A stretch of 64,000 nt of DNA from Palsa-504 sp963847965 (GTDB lineage Bacteria > Actinomycetota > Actinomycetes > Streptosporangiales > Streptosporangiaceae). The notes under the pieces were generated by a model. It did no database searches. It worked only from the letters and a program-made list of their open reading frames with translations, and was not told the DNA's origin. Every line of letters begins with the position of its first letter. Within the stretch, counting starts at the first letter, position 1. Made by a program: the position numbers and the translations under genes. The DNA lies in assembly GCA_963847965.1 (NCBI GenBank), contig CAWKCG010000012.1, forward strand, positions 124,001 through 188,000, read 5' to 3'. This document shows positions 35,895 through 43,786 of the stretch, piece after piece.

Positions 35895-38033
35895 ATGAGC
35901 ACCGAGCCGCCGAGCCAGTCCGCCACGCAGCCACCGGCCGAGCCGCCATCCGAGCCGCCGGCCGCCAAGCAGGTGCCCGCCGAGCGCACCTATCACGGCG
36001 ACACGATCATCGACGAGTACGCCTGGCTCACCAGCAAGGACGACCCGGACACGATCGCCTACCTGCACGCCGAGAACGCCTACACCGAAGCTGCCACCGC
36101 CGGGCTCGCCGCGCTGCGCGATCAGATCTTCGGCGAGATCAAGGCGCGCACGCAGGAGACCGACATGTCGGTTCCGGTGCGCAAGGGAGGCTGGTGGCAC
36201 TACTCGAGGACGGTCGAGGGCCAGCAGTACGCGGTGTACTGCCGCCGCGAGATCCGGCCCGGCGAGGTCATCCCGCCGATCCTGGCCGACGGCCAGCCGC
36301 TGGACGGCGAGGAGGTGCTGCTCGACGGCAACGAACTCGCCGCGGGCCATGACTTCTTCGCCCTCGGCGCCTACCAGCCGAGCCCGGACCAGCGCTGGCT
36401 CGCCTACTCCACCGACTTCACCGGCAACGAGCGGTTCACCATCCGGGTCAAGGACCTGGCCACGGGCGCCGCGCTGCCCGATGAGATCCCGGACACCTAC
36501 GCCGGGTGCGCGTGGTCCCTGGACGGCTCCACGCTGTTCTACGTCACCGTCGACGCCGCCTGGCGGCCCTACCGGGTGTGGCGGCACAAGATCGGCACGC
36601 CCGCCGGACAGGACACCGTCGTCTTCGAGGAAGCCGACGAGCGCTTCCACGTGTACGTGAGCCTGACCCGCAGCGAGCGCTACCTGCTCATCAGGTCAGC
36701 CAGCGAGCTGACCAGCGAGGTCTGGCTGCTTGACGCGGCGACGCCGGACGGCGAGTTCACCGTGGTGGCCCCGCGCCGGCAGGGCGTGGAATACGACGTC
36801 AGCGACGCCGGAGACCGCCTGATCATCCTGCACAATGACGGCGCGGAGAACTTCGAGATCGCCACGGCCCCGCTGGCCGCCCCGGCGGACTGGACGCCGC
36901 TGGTCCCGCACCGGGCTGACACCAGGCTGCTGGGCGTGGACGCGTTCGCGGACTTCACCGTGGTGTACTTCCGGCGGGACGGGCTGACCGGCCTGCGGGT
37001 CCTGCGGCGCGACGGCGAGTACGAGATCGCCTTCGGCGAGCCCGTCTACCGGGTCGGACCCGGGCTGAACCCCGAGTTCGCGGCCAGCCGGTACCGGCTC
37101 GTCTACACCTCGCTGGTCACCCCCGGCTCGGTCTACGACTGCGAGATGGCCACCGGCGAGCTGGCCCTGCTCAAGCGCCAGCCGGTCCTTCCCTCGCCCG
37201 CGGGCGTGCCCTACCGCCCCGAGGACTACGAGGAGTACCGGGAATGGGCGGTCGCCGACGACGGCATGCGGATCCCGATCTCGCTGGTCTGCCCCAAGGG
37301 AACGCCGCGCGACGGCAGCGCGCCCTGCCTGCTGTACGGGTACGGCGCCTACGAGATCTCCAGGGACCCGAGCTTCTCCATACCCGTCCTCTCGCTGCTC
37401 GACCGGGGCTTCGTGTACGCCATCGCGCACATCCGGGGCGGCGGCGAGATGGGCCGGTCCTGGTACACGAACGGCAAGCTGCTGCACAAGAAGAACACCT
37501 TCACCGACTACGTCGCGTGCGCCCGGCACCTGGTGCGGGAGGGCTGGACGTCGGCCGACCGGCTGGTCGCGCGGGGCGGCTCGGCGGGCGGGCTGCTGAT
37601 GGGCGCGGTGGCCAACCTGGCCCCGGACGCCTTCGCCGGGATCGTGGCGAACGTGCCCTTCGTCGACGCGCTGAACAGCATGCTTGACCCGTCGCTGCCG
37701 CTGACCGTCACCGAGTGGGAGGAGTGGGGCGACCCGCTGCACGACCCGCAGTTCTACGCCTACATGAAGTCCTACAGCCCGTACGAGAACGTCACCGGGC
37801 AGGCCTACCCGCCGATCTTCGCGCTCGGCGGGCTGAACGACACCCGGGTGAAGTACCACGAGCCCGCCAAGTGGATCGCCCGCCTGCGGGCCACGGCCAA
37901 GGGCGGCCCGTTCCTGCTGAAGATCGAGATGGAGGCGGGTCACGGCGGCCGGAGCGGGCGCTACGACGCCTGGCGCGAGGAAGCCCTGGTGCTGGCCTGG
38001 ATCATCAGGACAGCCCGCCTGCCGGCAGGATAA
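35895..38033 (+). CDS. ptrB: Oligopeptidase B (S9 family)
   Basis: A 712-residue S9 peptidase: a seven-bladed propeller in the first 400 residues, then the hydrolase domain with nucleophile RGGSAGGLLMGAV, acid in GGLNDTRVKY, and His in EAGHGGRSGRY. It cleaves short peptides after basic residues in the cytoplasm. ATG 35895 is the natural start; the frame upstream is the antisense of the DyP gene. The reverse strand carries a very long open frame continuing from prs, discussed there. Confidence 0.9.
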   Translation: MSTEPPSQSATQPPAEPPSEPPAAKQVPAERTYHGDTIIDEYAWLTSKDDPDTIAYLHAENAYTEAATAGLAALRDQIFGEIKARTQETDMSVPVRKGGWWHYSRTVEGQQYAVYCRREIRPGEVIPPILADGQPLDGEEVLLDGNELAAGHDFFALGAYQPSPDQRWLAYSTDFTGNERFTIRVKDLATGAALPDEIPDTYAGCAWSLDGSTLFYVTVDAAWRPYRVWRHKIGTPAGQDTVVFEEADERFHVYVSLTRSERYLLIRSASELTSEVWLLDAATPDGEFTVVAPRRQGVEYDVSDAGDRLIILHNDGAENFEIATAPLAAPADWTPLVPHRADTRLLGVDAFADFTVVYFRRDGLTGLRVLRRDGEYEIAFGEPVYRVGPGLNPEFAASRYRLVYTSLVTPGSVYDCEMATGELALLKRQPVLPSPAGVPYRPEDYEEYREWAVADDGMRIPISLVCPKGTPRDGSAPCLLYGYGAYEISRDPSFSIPVLSLLDRGFVYAIAHIRGGGEMGRSWYTNGKLLHKKNTFTDYVACARHLVREGWTSADRLVARGGSAGGLLMGAVANLAPDAFAGIVANVPFVDALNSMLDPSLPLTVTEWEEWGDPLHDPQFYAYMKSYSPYENVTGQAYPPIFALGGLNDTRVKYHEPAKWIARLRATAKGGPFLLKIEMEAGHGGRSGRYDAWREEALVLAWIIRTARLPAG

Positions 38034-38963
38034 GACGTCGAACAGGGCGCTGACGGACTCGCCGTCGTGGATGCGGCTCATGGCCTCGGCCAGGGCGGGG
38101 GCCACCGACAGGACGCGCAGCTTCGGGTGATCCAGGGGGACGGGAGCGGTGTTGGTGCACACGATCTCGGTCACGTCGGAGGCGGCCAGCTTTTCCAGCG
38201 AGTTGTCGGCGAACAGGCCGTGCGTGCACGCCACGGCGACGGAGCGGACCTCGCGCTCGCGCAGCCGGTCGAGCAACTCGAACACGGTGGTGCCGCGCGA
38301 GATCTCATCGTCGAGGATGATGGCGTCCCGCCCGGTCACGTCGCCGATGATGGCGGAGATGGTCACCTTGGTGTCGTTGAGCCGTTCCTTCGCGCCCGCC
38401 GCCACCGGTACGCCCAGCCTGCGGGCGAACGCGGCGGCGCTCTTGGCGTGGCCGAGATCCGGTGAGACCACCACGGCGTTGGACAGGTCACGACCGCGGA
38501 AGTGCGCGGTGAACTCGCGCAGCGCGTGCAGGTGATCCACCGGCACGGAGAAGAACCCGTGGACCTGCGGCGAGTGGAGGGTCATCGTGAGCACGCGGTT
38601 GACGCCGGCGGTGACCAGCAGGTCGGCCACCAGGCGTCCGGCGATGGAGATCCTCGGCTCGTCCTTCTTGTCTGACCTGGCGTACGCGAAGTGCGGTATC
38701 ACGGCGGTCACCCGCGCGGCCGAGGCGCCCCTGGCCGCGTCCGCCATCAGCAGGAGCTCCACCAGGTGCTCCTGTACCGGCTGGACCAGCGGCTGGATGA
38801 GGAACACGTCCCGTTCGCGGCAGTTGGACTGCAGCTGGACCTCGAGGCAGTCGTTGGCGAACCGGGTGAGCCGGACCGGCCGCTGCGGCACGGAAAGGTA
38901 GTCGCAGATCTCGGCGGTCAGCGCCCGGTGAGCGCTGCCGCCGAATACGACGATCTCACGCAC
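36696..38963 (-). CDS. prs: Ribose-phosphate pyrophosphokinase with no stop at the domain end
   Basis: The first 310 or so residues (38963 to about 38030) are a complete PRPP synthetase: AHRALTAEICDYL, the flexible loop VIPHFAYARSDKKDEPRI, 'MTLHSPQVHGFFSVPVDHLHA', and the PRPP loop DAIILDDEISRGTT. A stop would be expected just after ESVSALFD. Instead the frame runs through the antisense of ptrB to 36696, giving 755 codons. The extra 440 residues look like antisense sequence and not like a protein domain. GTG 38963 is chosen because GAGGAAG lies before it. It overlaps the end of adk by 8 bases. Confidence 0.7.
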   Translation of the reverse strand: MREIVVFGGSAHRALTAEICDYLSVPQRPVRLTRFANDCLEVQLQSNCRERDVFLIQPLVQPVQEHLVELLLMADAARGASAARVTAVIPHFAYARSDKKDEPRISIAGRLVADLLVTAGVNRVLTMTLHSPQVHGFFSVPVDHLHALREFTAHFRGRDLSNAVVVSPDLGHAKSAAAFARRLGVPVAAGAKERLNDTKVTISAIIGDVTGRDAIILDDEISRGTTVFELLDRLREREVRSVAVACTHGLFADNSLEKLAASDVTEIVCTNTAPVPLDHPKLRVLSVAPALAEAMSRIHDGESVSALFDVLSCRQAGCPDDPGQHQGFLAPGVVAPAPAAVTRLHLDLQQERAALGRGPQAGDPLGGLVVLHPGVVQPAEREDRRVGLPGDVLVRAVGLHVGVELRVVQRVAPLLPLGDGQRQRRVKHAVQRVDEGHVRHDPGEGVRGQVGHRAHQQPARRAAPRDQPVGRRPALPHQVPGARDVVGEGVLLVQQLAVRVPGPAHLAAAPDVRDGVHEAPVEQREDGYGEARVPGDLVGAVPVQQAGRAAVARRSLGADQRDRDPHAVVGDRPFPVLLVVLGAVGHARGRGKDRLALEQGQLAGGHLAVVDRAGGDQRGVDEPVPAGRELGVQPGSDPVDGLAEGDLVLAVAPQDPQAGQPVPPEVHHGEVRERVHAQQPGVSPVRDQRRPVRRGGQRGRGDLEVLRAVIVQDDQAVSGVADVVFHALPARGHHGELAVRRRRVKQPDLAGQLAG

Positions 38964-39639
38964 TCCTGGCTTCCTCACGCTGGAGCCCCGCTCCGGACGC
39001 GGGCTGGGGCGGCAGGCCGAGCCGCCGCCTGATCTCGGCCTGGACGGCCTCCGCCGGAGGCCGCGCGTCCACGAAGATGACGTACCCCTTGCCGCGGAAC
39101 AGCTCGAGCACCGGGGCGGTCTTCTCGTGGTAGTCCCTCAGCCTGACCGCCAGCGCCTCGTCGGTGTCGTCTTCCCTGGTCACCAGCTCTCCTCCGCAGG
39201 CGTCGCACTGCCCGGGCACCGCCGGGGTGCTGCCGATCAGGTTGTAGTTGATCCCGCAGCCCTCGCACACCCGACGGTTGAGCACCCGCCGGCGGACCTC
39301 GCTGTCCGGCAGCTCGAGCGCTATCACGCGGTCGATGTTGTAGCTCTCGAGGAAGAACTCGGCCTGCCGGCAGTCCCGGGGGAACCCGTCGATGATGAAG
39401 CCGAAGTTCCAGTCGTGCCCGGTCAGCCGGTCCCTGACCACCGACTCCACCAGGTCGTCCCCGACCAGTTCGCCGGCCGCCATGACGCGGCGGACCTGCG
39501 CGCCCACCTTGGTGTGGTTCTGCACGTTCCAGCGGAAGATGTCCCCCACGCTGATGTGCACGATGTCCAGGTCGGCGAGCATCTGGCTCTGCGTGCCCTT
39601 GCCGCTGCCCTGCACGCCCATGATGACGTACTTGCGCAT
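38956..39639 (-). CDS. adk: Adenylate kinase
   Basis: A 227-residue nucleoside monophosphate kinase: P-loop MGVQGSGKGTQS at residues 8-19, AMP-binding 'HISVGDIFRWNVQ' and 'GFIIDGFPRDCRQAEF', and a long LID domain with four cysteines in two pairs (CEGCG and CDACGG), likely a zinc site. It interconverts ATP+AMP with ADP. Its last codons overlap prs, so AMP formed by PRPP synthesis could be recycled by its operon partner. The C-terminus carries a short variable tail. Confidence 0.88.
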   Translation of the reverse strand: MRKYVIMGVQGSGKGTQSQMLADLDIVHISVGDIFRWNVQNHTKVGAQVRRVMAAGELVGDDLVESVVRDRLTGHDWNFGFIIDGFPRDCRQAEFFLESYNIDRVIALELPDSEVRRRVLNRRVCEGCGINYNLIGSTPAVPGQCDACGGELVTREDDTDEALAVRLRDYHEKTAPVLELFRGKGYVIFVDARPPAEAVQAEIRRRLGLPPQPASGAGLQREEARSA

Positions 39640-39666
39640 GCCATCAGCCTGGCATACCGCCGGGCT

Positions 39667-40017
39667 TTACGCCCCGGTAGGGCGGCGGGTGTGCGACCGC
39701 GCGGCAGGCGCGCGCAGCCCGAGCTTGCGCTCGCAGGTCCGCCGCGTCTTGCGGCTGAGCAGCACGCGCAGCTGCGGCCAGTCTTCGCTCAGCCGCTGCG
39801 CGTTGACGAGCCGGACGATATCGCTCTGCCTGCCCTGGCTGAGCAGGGTGCTGTACAGCTGGAGCCTGGACTTCTGGATGGCCACGTCGCATTCCCGGTG
39901 CCCGTACCAGCTCAGGTGGACCGGGAGGCTGACGATCCCCTGCCACGGGCCCCGAAGGTCGTCCAGCCGGGCGGGCAGCCGCCCGCCGTCGCCTGAGAAC
40001 CCCGCTGACAGACCCAC
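39667..40017 (-). CDS. Conserved hypothetical actinobacterial protein
   Basis: A 116-residue basic, soluble protein. A core (SLPVHLSWYGHRECDVAIQKSRL in part) and a helical middle (LQLYSTLLSQGRQSDIVRLVNAQRL) precede an Arg-rich C-terminus ending in PTGA. The Arg/Lys-rich end suggests nucleic-acid contact. I know similar short proteins in actinomycetes only as hypotheticals. Start GTG 40017. It precedes adk on the same strand by 27 bases and may be part of that transcription unit. Confidence 0.65.
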   Translation of the reverse strand: MGLSAGFSGDGGRLPARLDDLRGPWQGIVSLPVHLSWYGHRECDVAIQKSRLQLYSTLLSQGRQSDIVRLVNAQRLSEDWPQLRVLLSRKTRRTCERKLGLRAPAARSHTRRPTGA

Positions 40018-40108
40018 GGGAGAATTATCTACCGCCGCGGCGGCCGGCGGGCCGCGACGGGCCCGGCGCGCCCGAGCGGCGCGCGCGGGACAGCGATACG
40101 CTCATGGC

Positions 40109-40612
40109 ATGGAGAACGCGGCCTCGGCGGACAACGTCGCCTCGGCGGCGCACGCCGTCTCCGCGCAGGACGCCGGCGAGTCCGGCCCGGTATGGCGGTT
40201 CCTCGTCAAGCCGCGGTGGCTCGGATGGCACCTGCTCATGGTGGTCTCCTTCTGGGGCATGCTGTGGCTCGGCGATTGGCAGCTGCACCGTGCGCTGGGC
40301 GGCAACGGCCTGAGCTGGGCATACACGTTCGAGTGGCCGCTGTTCGCGGGCTTTGCCGTGGTCTTCTGGGCTAAGACGATCAGGGATGAGTTCCGGATCA
40401 AGCGCGGCGTGGCGCCCAGTCCCGACGCCAGCCCGGAGGAGCCTCTCCCCGGGACCGCCGGGGCCGCCGGGGCCGCCGGGTTCAGGGCCGTCCAGGTGAG
40501 TACCGCGGAGCCCGCCGCCGATGAGGACGAGGAGCTCAGCGCCTACAACGCCTACCTCGCGCGCCTCAACGCCGAGGTCAAGCGGCACGGCAGGTGGCAC
40601 GGACTGGGTTGA
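40109..40612 (+). CDS. Two-helix membrane protein, unknown
   Basis: A 167-residue protein with two membrane helices (GWHLLMVVSFWGMLWLGDWQL and WAYTFEWPLFAGFAVVFWAK) after a 30-residue Ala-rich N-terminus. A charged C-terminal half contains AEDEDEELSAYNAYLARLN. This arrangement is common upstream of DUF3817 genes in actinomycetes; it lacks the SURF1 signature I considered. ATG 40109 is the natural start. The coding sequence ends 11 bases before the next gene. Confidence 0.7.
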   Translation: MENAASADNVASAAHAVSAQDAGESGPVWRFLVKPRWLGWHLLMVVSFWGMLWLGDWQLHRALGGNGLSWAYTFEWPLFAGFAVVFWAKTIRDEFRIKRGVAPSPDASPEEPLPGTAGAAGAAGFRAVQVSTAEPAADEDEELSAYNAYLARLNAEVKRHGRWHGLG

Positions 40613-40623
40613 GCAGGCCGGCG

Positions 40624-40992
40624 GTGAGTGATCAGGAGATGAAGACCGTGGAAGCAGCGGTGCTCCGGTACCGGGTGATGGCTTACGTGACCGGCGTGGT
40701 GCTGATCGTCTTGTGCTTCGTCGGCATCCCGCTGCAGGTGGCAGGCAAGCCGGCCGTGGCCAACGACGTCGGCGTGGTGCACGGCATCTTGTACATCATC
40801 TACCTGGTGAACGCCTGGATCTTGTCCAGGAAGCTGCGGCTGGCCAACAAGCCGACCGTGATCATGCTGCTGGCCGGGACCATCCCCATCATGACGTTCA
40901 TCGTCGAGCGGTGGATCACCCGCCGGTTCATCAGGCCCGCGCTGGCCGGACAGGGCCCCGGGTCCCAGCCGGCCCAGACCGTAAGGTCATGA
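40624..40992 (+). CDS. DUF3817 membrane protein
   Basis: A 122-residue protein with three membrane helices (MAYVTGVVLIVLCFVGIPLQVA, VVHGILYIIYLVNAWILS and PTVIMLLAGTIPIMTFIVERWI). The DUF3817 pattern of a His in GVVHG and the R/K-rich IVERWITRRFIR at the end are visible. The function is unknown; the family usually sits next to a protein like the preceding one. GTG 40624 is preferred over ATG 40639, whose AGGAG is too close. Confidence 0.8.
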   Translation: MSDQEMKTVEAAVLRYRVMAYVTGVVLIVLCFVGIPLQVAGKPAVANDVGVVHGILYIIYLVNAWILSRKLRLANKPTVIMLLAGTIPIMTFIVERWITRRFIRPALAGQGPGSQPAQTVRS

Positions 40993-41016
40993 GTTCGTGA
41001 GCGAACCCCGGGCCTG

Positions 41017-42357
41017 ATGGGCGAGCACTACTTCTCGCCGCGCCCGCGGGCCGCGCACCGCCCGGGCCTGGTCAGGGTCATCCTGCCCGACGTCTACCTC
41101 GAACTTGCCACCGACGCCGGCGTCTTCTCCCCCGGCCGGCTCGACCCGGGCACCCGCCTGCTGCTCGAGGAGTCCCCCGCCCCGCCGCCCGCGGGCGACC
41201 TGCTCGACCTGGGCTGCGGGTACGGCCCGATCGCGTGCGTGCTGGCCGCCCGGGCCCCGGGTGCCGCCGTGTGGGCGGTCGACGTCAACGAGCGCGCGCT
41301 TGAGCTATGCGCGCGGAACGCGGCCGCGGCCGGCCTCGGGAACGTCCGCTGCGTCACGCCGGAGGACGCGTCGATCCCGGCCGCCCTGACCGCGATATGG
41401 TCCAACCCGCCGGTCCGCGTCGGGAAGGCCGCCCTGCACGAGCTGCTCACCGGCTGGCTCAGCCGGCTGGGGCCCGGCGGCCGGGCTTACCTGGTGGCGG
41501 GCCGGAACCTGGGAGCCGACTCGCTGCACCGCTGGCTCGCCGAGCAAGGCTGGCCCGTGACGCGCCTGGCCGCGCGGAGCGGTTACCGCCTGCTCCGCGT
41601 CAATATTTTGTCCGAACGAGCGGTGGTATCTGTGTTTGTCCGGGGGGACGACCCCCCTGGACCCCCCGATCTTGGGGGGACTGCCCGTCCCCCCAAACCC
41701 CCCTGGCCCCCCGATCTTGGGGGGAAGCCTTTCCCACCCCCTGCCCCCCAAACCCCCTCGGCCCCCCAAACCCCCTCGGCTCCCCGGATCGGGGGGACCC
41801 ATGCCGGGGCTCCCATGAATGACCCGCCGAGGCAGCTCCGGCCTACCGAGGTCAAGCGGCTGAACCGCGAGTGGCGGCGGGCCAGCGAGGCCCGCCTGGC
41901 GGTGCTGCTCGATTCGGTCGCCCAGCCGTTCAACGTCGGGTCCATCGTCCGCTCGGCCGCCGCTTTCGGCGCCGAGCAGCTGTGGCTGTGCGGCAGCACC
42001 GCCCCGCTCAGCCACCCGGGCGTGGGCCGGACGGCGCTCGGCACGCAGCGGCTGGTCCCGGCGGTCACCGAGCCGAGCCCGGTTGCGGCGGCCAAGGCGG
42101 CGGCGGCCTCGGGGCTGCGGGTGGTGGCGATCGAGCTGGCGACCGGCGCCGTCCCGCTGCACGAGGCGCCGCTGGGCGGGGACGTCTGCCTCGCCATCGG
42201 CAACGAGGATCACGGCTGCACCGCCGGGCTGCTCGCCATCGCCGACGCGATCGCGTACATCCCGCAGCCCGGACGGGTCGGGTCGCTGAACGTCGCGGTG
42301 GCGGCGGCCATCGCGATGGCCGAGGCGCGCCGCCGGGCCTGGTCCGGACCGCGGTGA
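41017..42357 (+). CDS. RsmC-like and SpoU-type methyltransferase fusion
   Basis: One uninterrupted 446-codon frame. Residues 1-200 are an RsmC/MTS-type N-methyltransferase: LLDLGCGYGPIACVLA, AVDVNERAL, and the catalytic NPPVR. Residues 265-446 are a SpoU/TrmH 2'-O-ribose methyltransferase: QPFNVGSIVRSAAAFGAE, CLAIGNEDHG, PGRVGSLNVAVAAAI. Between them lie about 50 residues of PPxPP and DLGG repeats encoded by C6/G6-tract DNA repeats (41640-41805). A SpoU gene could alternatively begin at ATG 41815 (MNDPPRQLRP). The fusion may therefore result from repeat insertion that removed a stop. It probably methylates rRNA or tRNA. Confidence 0.75.
   Translation: MGEHYFSPRPRAAHRPGLVRVILPDVYLELATDAGVFSPGRLDPGTRLLLEESPAPPPAGDLLDLGCGYGPIACVLAARAPGAAVWAVDVNERALELCARNAAAAGLGNVRCVTPEDASIPAALTAIWSNPPVRVGKAALHELLTGWLSRLGPGGRAYLVAGRNLGADSLHRWLAEQGWPVTRLAARSGYRLLRVNILSERAVVSVFVRGDDPPGPPDLGGTARPPKPPWPPDLGGKPFPPPAPQTPSAPQTPSAPRIGGTHAGAPMNDPPRQLRPTEVKRLNREWRRASEARLAVLLDSVAQPFNVGSIVRSAAAFGAEQLWLCGSTAPLSHPGVGRTALGTQRLVPAVTEPSPVAAAKAAAASGLRVVAIELATGAVPLHEAPLGGDVCLAIGNEDHGCTAGLLAIADAIAYIPQPGRVGSLNVAVAAAIAMAEARRRAWSGPR
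41641..41799. repeat. C-tract/G-tract repeats between the two methyltransferase domains
   Basis: About 160 bases contain two identical 18-mers, CCCCCCGATCTTGGGGGG (41662-41679, 41707-41724), both inverted repeats. Two tandem 18-mers, GCCCCCCAAACCCCCTCG (41743-41760, 41761-41778), follow, and then a half-related palindromic unit. The repeated tracts could form hairpins, G-quadruplexes or i-motifs. They stay in frame with the surrounding methyltransferases. Confidence 0.9.
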
Positions 42358-42421
42358 CCTGATAGCCGCCCGACACCCGCAGTTCACCGAACCGGTCCTG
42401 GCCGCGGGCATACTAGCCAGC

Positions 42422-43207
42422 GTGCGCGCACCGTATCTTGATCACCCGCGGCCCGTCGCGTTCGCCCACCGGGGCGGCGCGGCGCACGCGCCGGAGAACT
42501 CGTGGGCCGCGTTCGAGCACGCCGTCGAGCTCGGGTACGCGTACCTGGAGACCGACGCGCGCGCGACCTCGGACGGGATGCTCATGGCGTTCCACGACCG
42601 AACCCTTGACCGGGTGACCGATGCGTCCGGCCCGATCAACGCGCTGCCGTACCGCGAGGTCAAGGCCCTGCGCGTCGCGGGCTCGGAACCGATACCGCTC
42701 ATCGAGGACCTGCTGGGCGCCTGGCCCGACGCCCGCTTCAACATCGACCTGAAGGACGAACCGGGGATATCCCTGCTGCCTGGCGTGCTGCGCCGGACCG
42801 GGGCGTGGGACCGGGTCTGCGTGACCTCGTTTTCCGGCAGCAGGCTCCGCACCGCCCGCGGGCTGCTCGACCGGCCGGTGTGCATGGCCACCTCGCCGGC
42901 CGCGGTCGCCGCCGTGCGGTGCGCGTTCAACGCCACCCCGCGCGGGCCGCAGGCCCGGCTCCTCGCGAGCAGGTTCTCGCGATCACAGATGCGCTGCGCC
43001 CAGGTGCCTGCCAGCGTGGCCACCGGGCCGTTCATGCGCCGCGCCCACTCGCTCGGCCTCGACGTCCACGTGTGGACCATCAATGACCGCGCCGCGATGA
43101 CCCGCTTCCTCGACCTGGGCGCGGACGGGATCATGACCGACGACATCGAGGCGCTCCGCGATCTGCTCATCGAGCGCGGCCAGTGGCATCCGCGGGCAGG
43201 CACCTGA
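42422..43207 (+). CDS. Glycerophosphodiester phosphodiesterase
   Basis: A 261-residue TIM-barrel GDPD: HRGGAAHAPENSWAAFEHA with catalytic His and metal Glu, LETDARATSDGMLMAFHDRTLDRVT with the second catalytic His, and the later 'FNIDLKDEPG' and 'DVHVWTINDRAAMTRFLDLGADGIMTDD'. It cleaves glycerophosphodiesters to glycerol-3-phosphate and an alcohol. There is no signal peptide, so it acts in the cytoplasm. Start GTG 42422. Confidence 0.9.
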   Translation: MRAPYLDHPRPVAFAHRGGAAHAPENSWAAFEHAVELGYAYLETDARATSDGMLMAFHDRTLDRVTDASGPINALPYREVKALRVAGSEPIPLIEDLLGAWPDARFNIDLKDEPGISLLPGVLRRTGAWDRVCVTSFSGSRLRTARGLLDRPVCMATSPAAVAAVRCAFNATPRGPQARLLASRFSRSQMRCAQVPASVATGPFMRRAHSLGLDVHVWTINDRAAMTRFLDLGADGIMTDDIEALRDLLIERGQWHPRAGT

Positions 43208-43222
43208 CCGGCAGGGGAAGAC

Positions 43223-43239
43223 GTGCGGCCGAGCCGCAC
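43223..43239 (+). terminator. Hairpin after the GDPD gene
   Basis: Perfect 7-base stem GTGCGGC/GCCGCAC with a CGA loop 16 bases after the GDPD stop. There is no T-run, so it could stabilise the 3' end or stop transcription by a less canonical mechanism. Confidence 0.45.
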
Positions 43240-43317
43240 CAACCCCGATGCCCAAGCCCCATAAGGCCGATAGCTGCGATCTTCTGCCAGAAAAACGATT
43301 GGGTAACGCCCGTAAGG

Positions 43318-43343
43318 GGAATCTTGTCCGGGAATCCAGCGTT
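43318..43343 (+). promoter_or_regulatory. SigR-type promoter match before rbpA
   Basis: GGAAT at 43318-43322 and GTT at 43341-43343 are separated by exactly 18 bases, the Streptomyces SigR consensus. Known rbpA genes are SigR-controlled and respond to disulfide stress. This gives a leader of about 30 bases before the ATG at 43382. Confidence 0.65.
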
Positions 43344-43381
43344 GCACAACAAGACCGCTGATCGCCTGGGAGGCAGCAAGC

Positions 43382-43768
43382 ATGGCCGAACGCGCACTTC
43401 GCGGCACCCGGCTCGGTGCGACGAGCTACGAGAACGACAGGAACACCGACCTGGCGCCCCGTCAGGACGTCGCCTTCGACTGTCCGAACGGGCACCATTT
43501 TAGCGTGCCGTTCGCCGCCGAGGCGGAACTTCCTGCCACCTGGGAGTGTCGCGTCTGTGGTTCGATCGCCATCGCCGCCACCGGCGAGTCCCCGTCCCCG
43601 AAGAAGGCCAAGCCGCCGCGCAGTCACTGGGACATGCTCATGGAGCGGCGCACGGTCGAGGACCTCGAAGCGGTCCTCGCTGAACGGCTCGAGGTGATCA
43701 GGGAGCGCCGCAGCGCCGAACGCGGCCAGGACCTGGGCACGGACCGCACGCACCGCCGGAGCGCTTAG
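43382..43768 (+). CDS. rbpA: RNA polymerase-binding protein RbpA
   Basis: A 128-residue actinobacterial RNA polymerase activator: N-terminal tail MAERALRGTRLGATSYENDRN, core beta-barrel with VAFDCPNGHHFSVPF and WECRVCG (Cys residues as in zinc-type members), the basic linker SPKKAKPPRSHWDMLMERR, and the sigma-interacting helix TVEDLEAVLAERLEVIRERR. It stabilises the holoenzyme with HrdB-like sigma factors and can modulate rifamycin sensitivity. All domains and the usual length are present. The upstream promoter matches the SigR consensus. Confidence 0.95.
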   Translation: MAERALRGTRLGATSYENDRNTDLAPRQDVAFDCPNGHHFSVPFAAEAELPATWECRVCGSIAIAATGESPSPKKAKPPRSHWDMLMERRTVEDLEAVLAERLEVIRERRSAERGQDLGTDRTHRRSA

Positions 43769-43786
43769 CCACTCCCGCGGGTTTAA

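Noticed and set aside
36696..38030. A true 440-residue C-terminal domain on prs
   Set aside because: The sequence is the reverse strand of ptrB and reads as Arg/Gly/Val-rich antisense text with no domain pattern.
39392..40108. Long N-terminal extension of the 40109 membrane protein
   Set aside because: The upstream frame is the antisense of adk and the hypothetical gene; the natural ATG at 40109 is followed by a normal sequence.
40109..40612. SURF1-like assignment of the two-helix membrane protein
   Set aside because: Only the helix-rich N-terminus is similar in feel; the large SURF1 extracytoplasmic domain and its motifs are absent.
41662..41778. CRISPR-like repeats
   Set aside because: The units are palindromic G/C-tracts, with no unique spacers of regular size.
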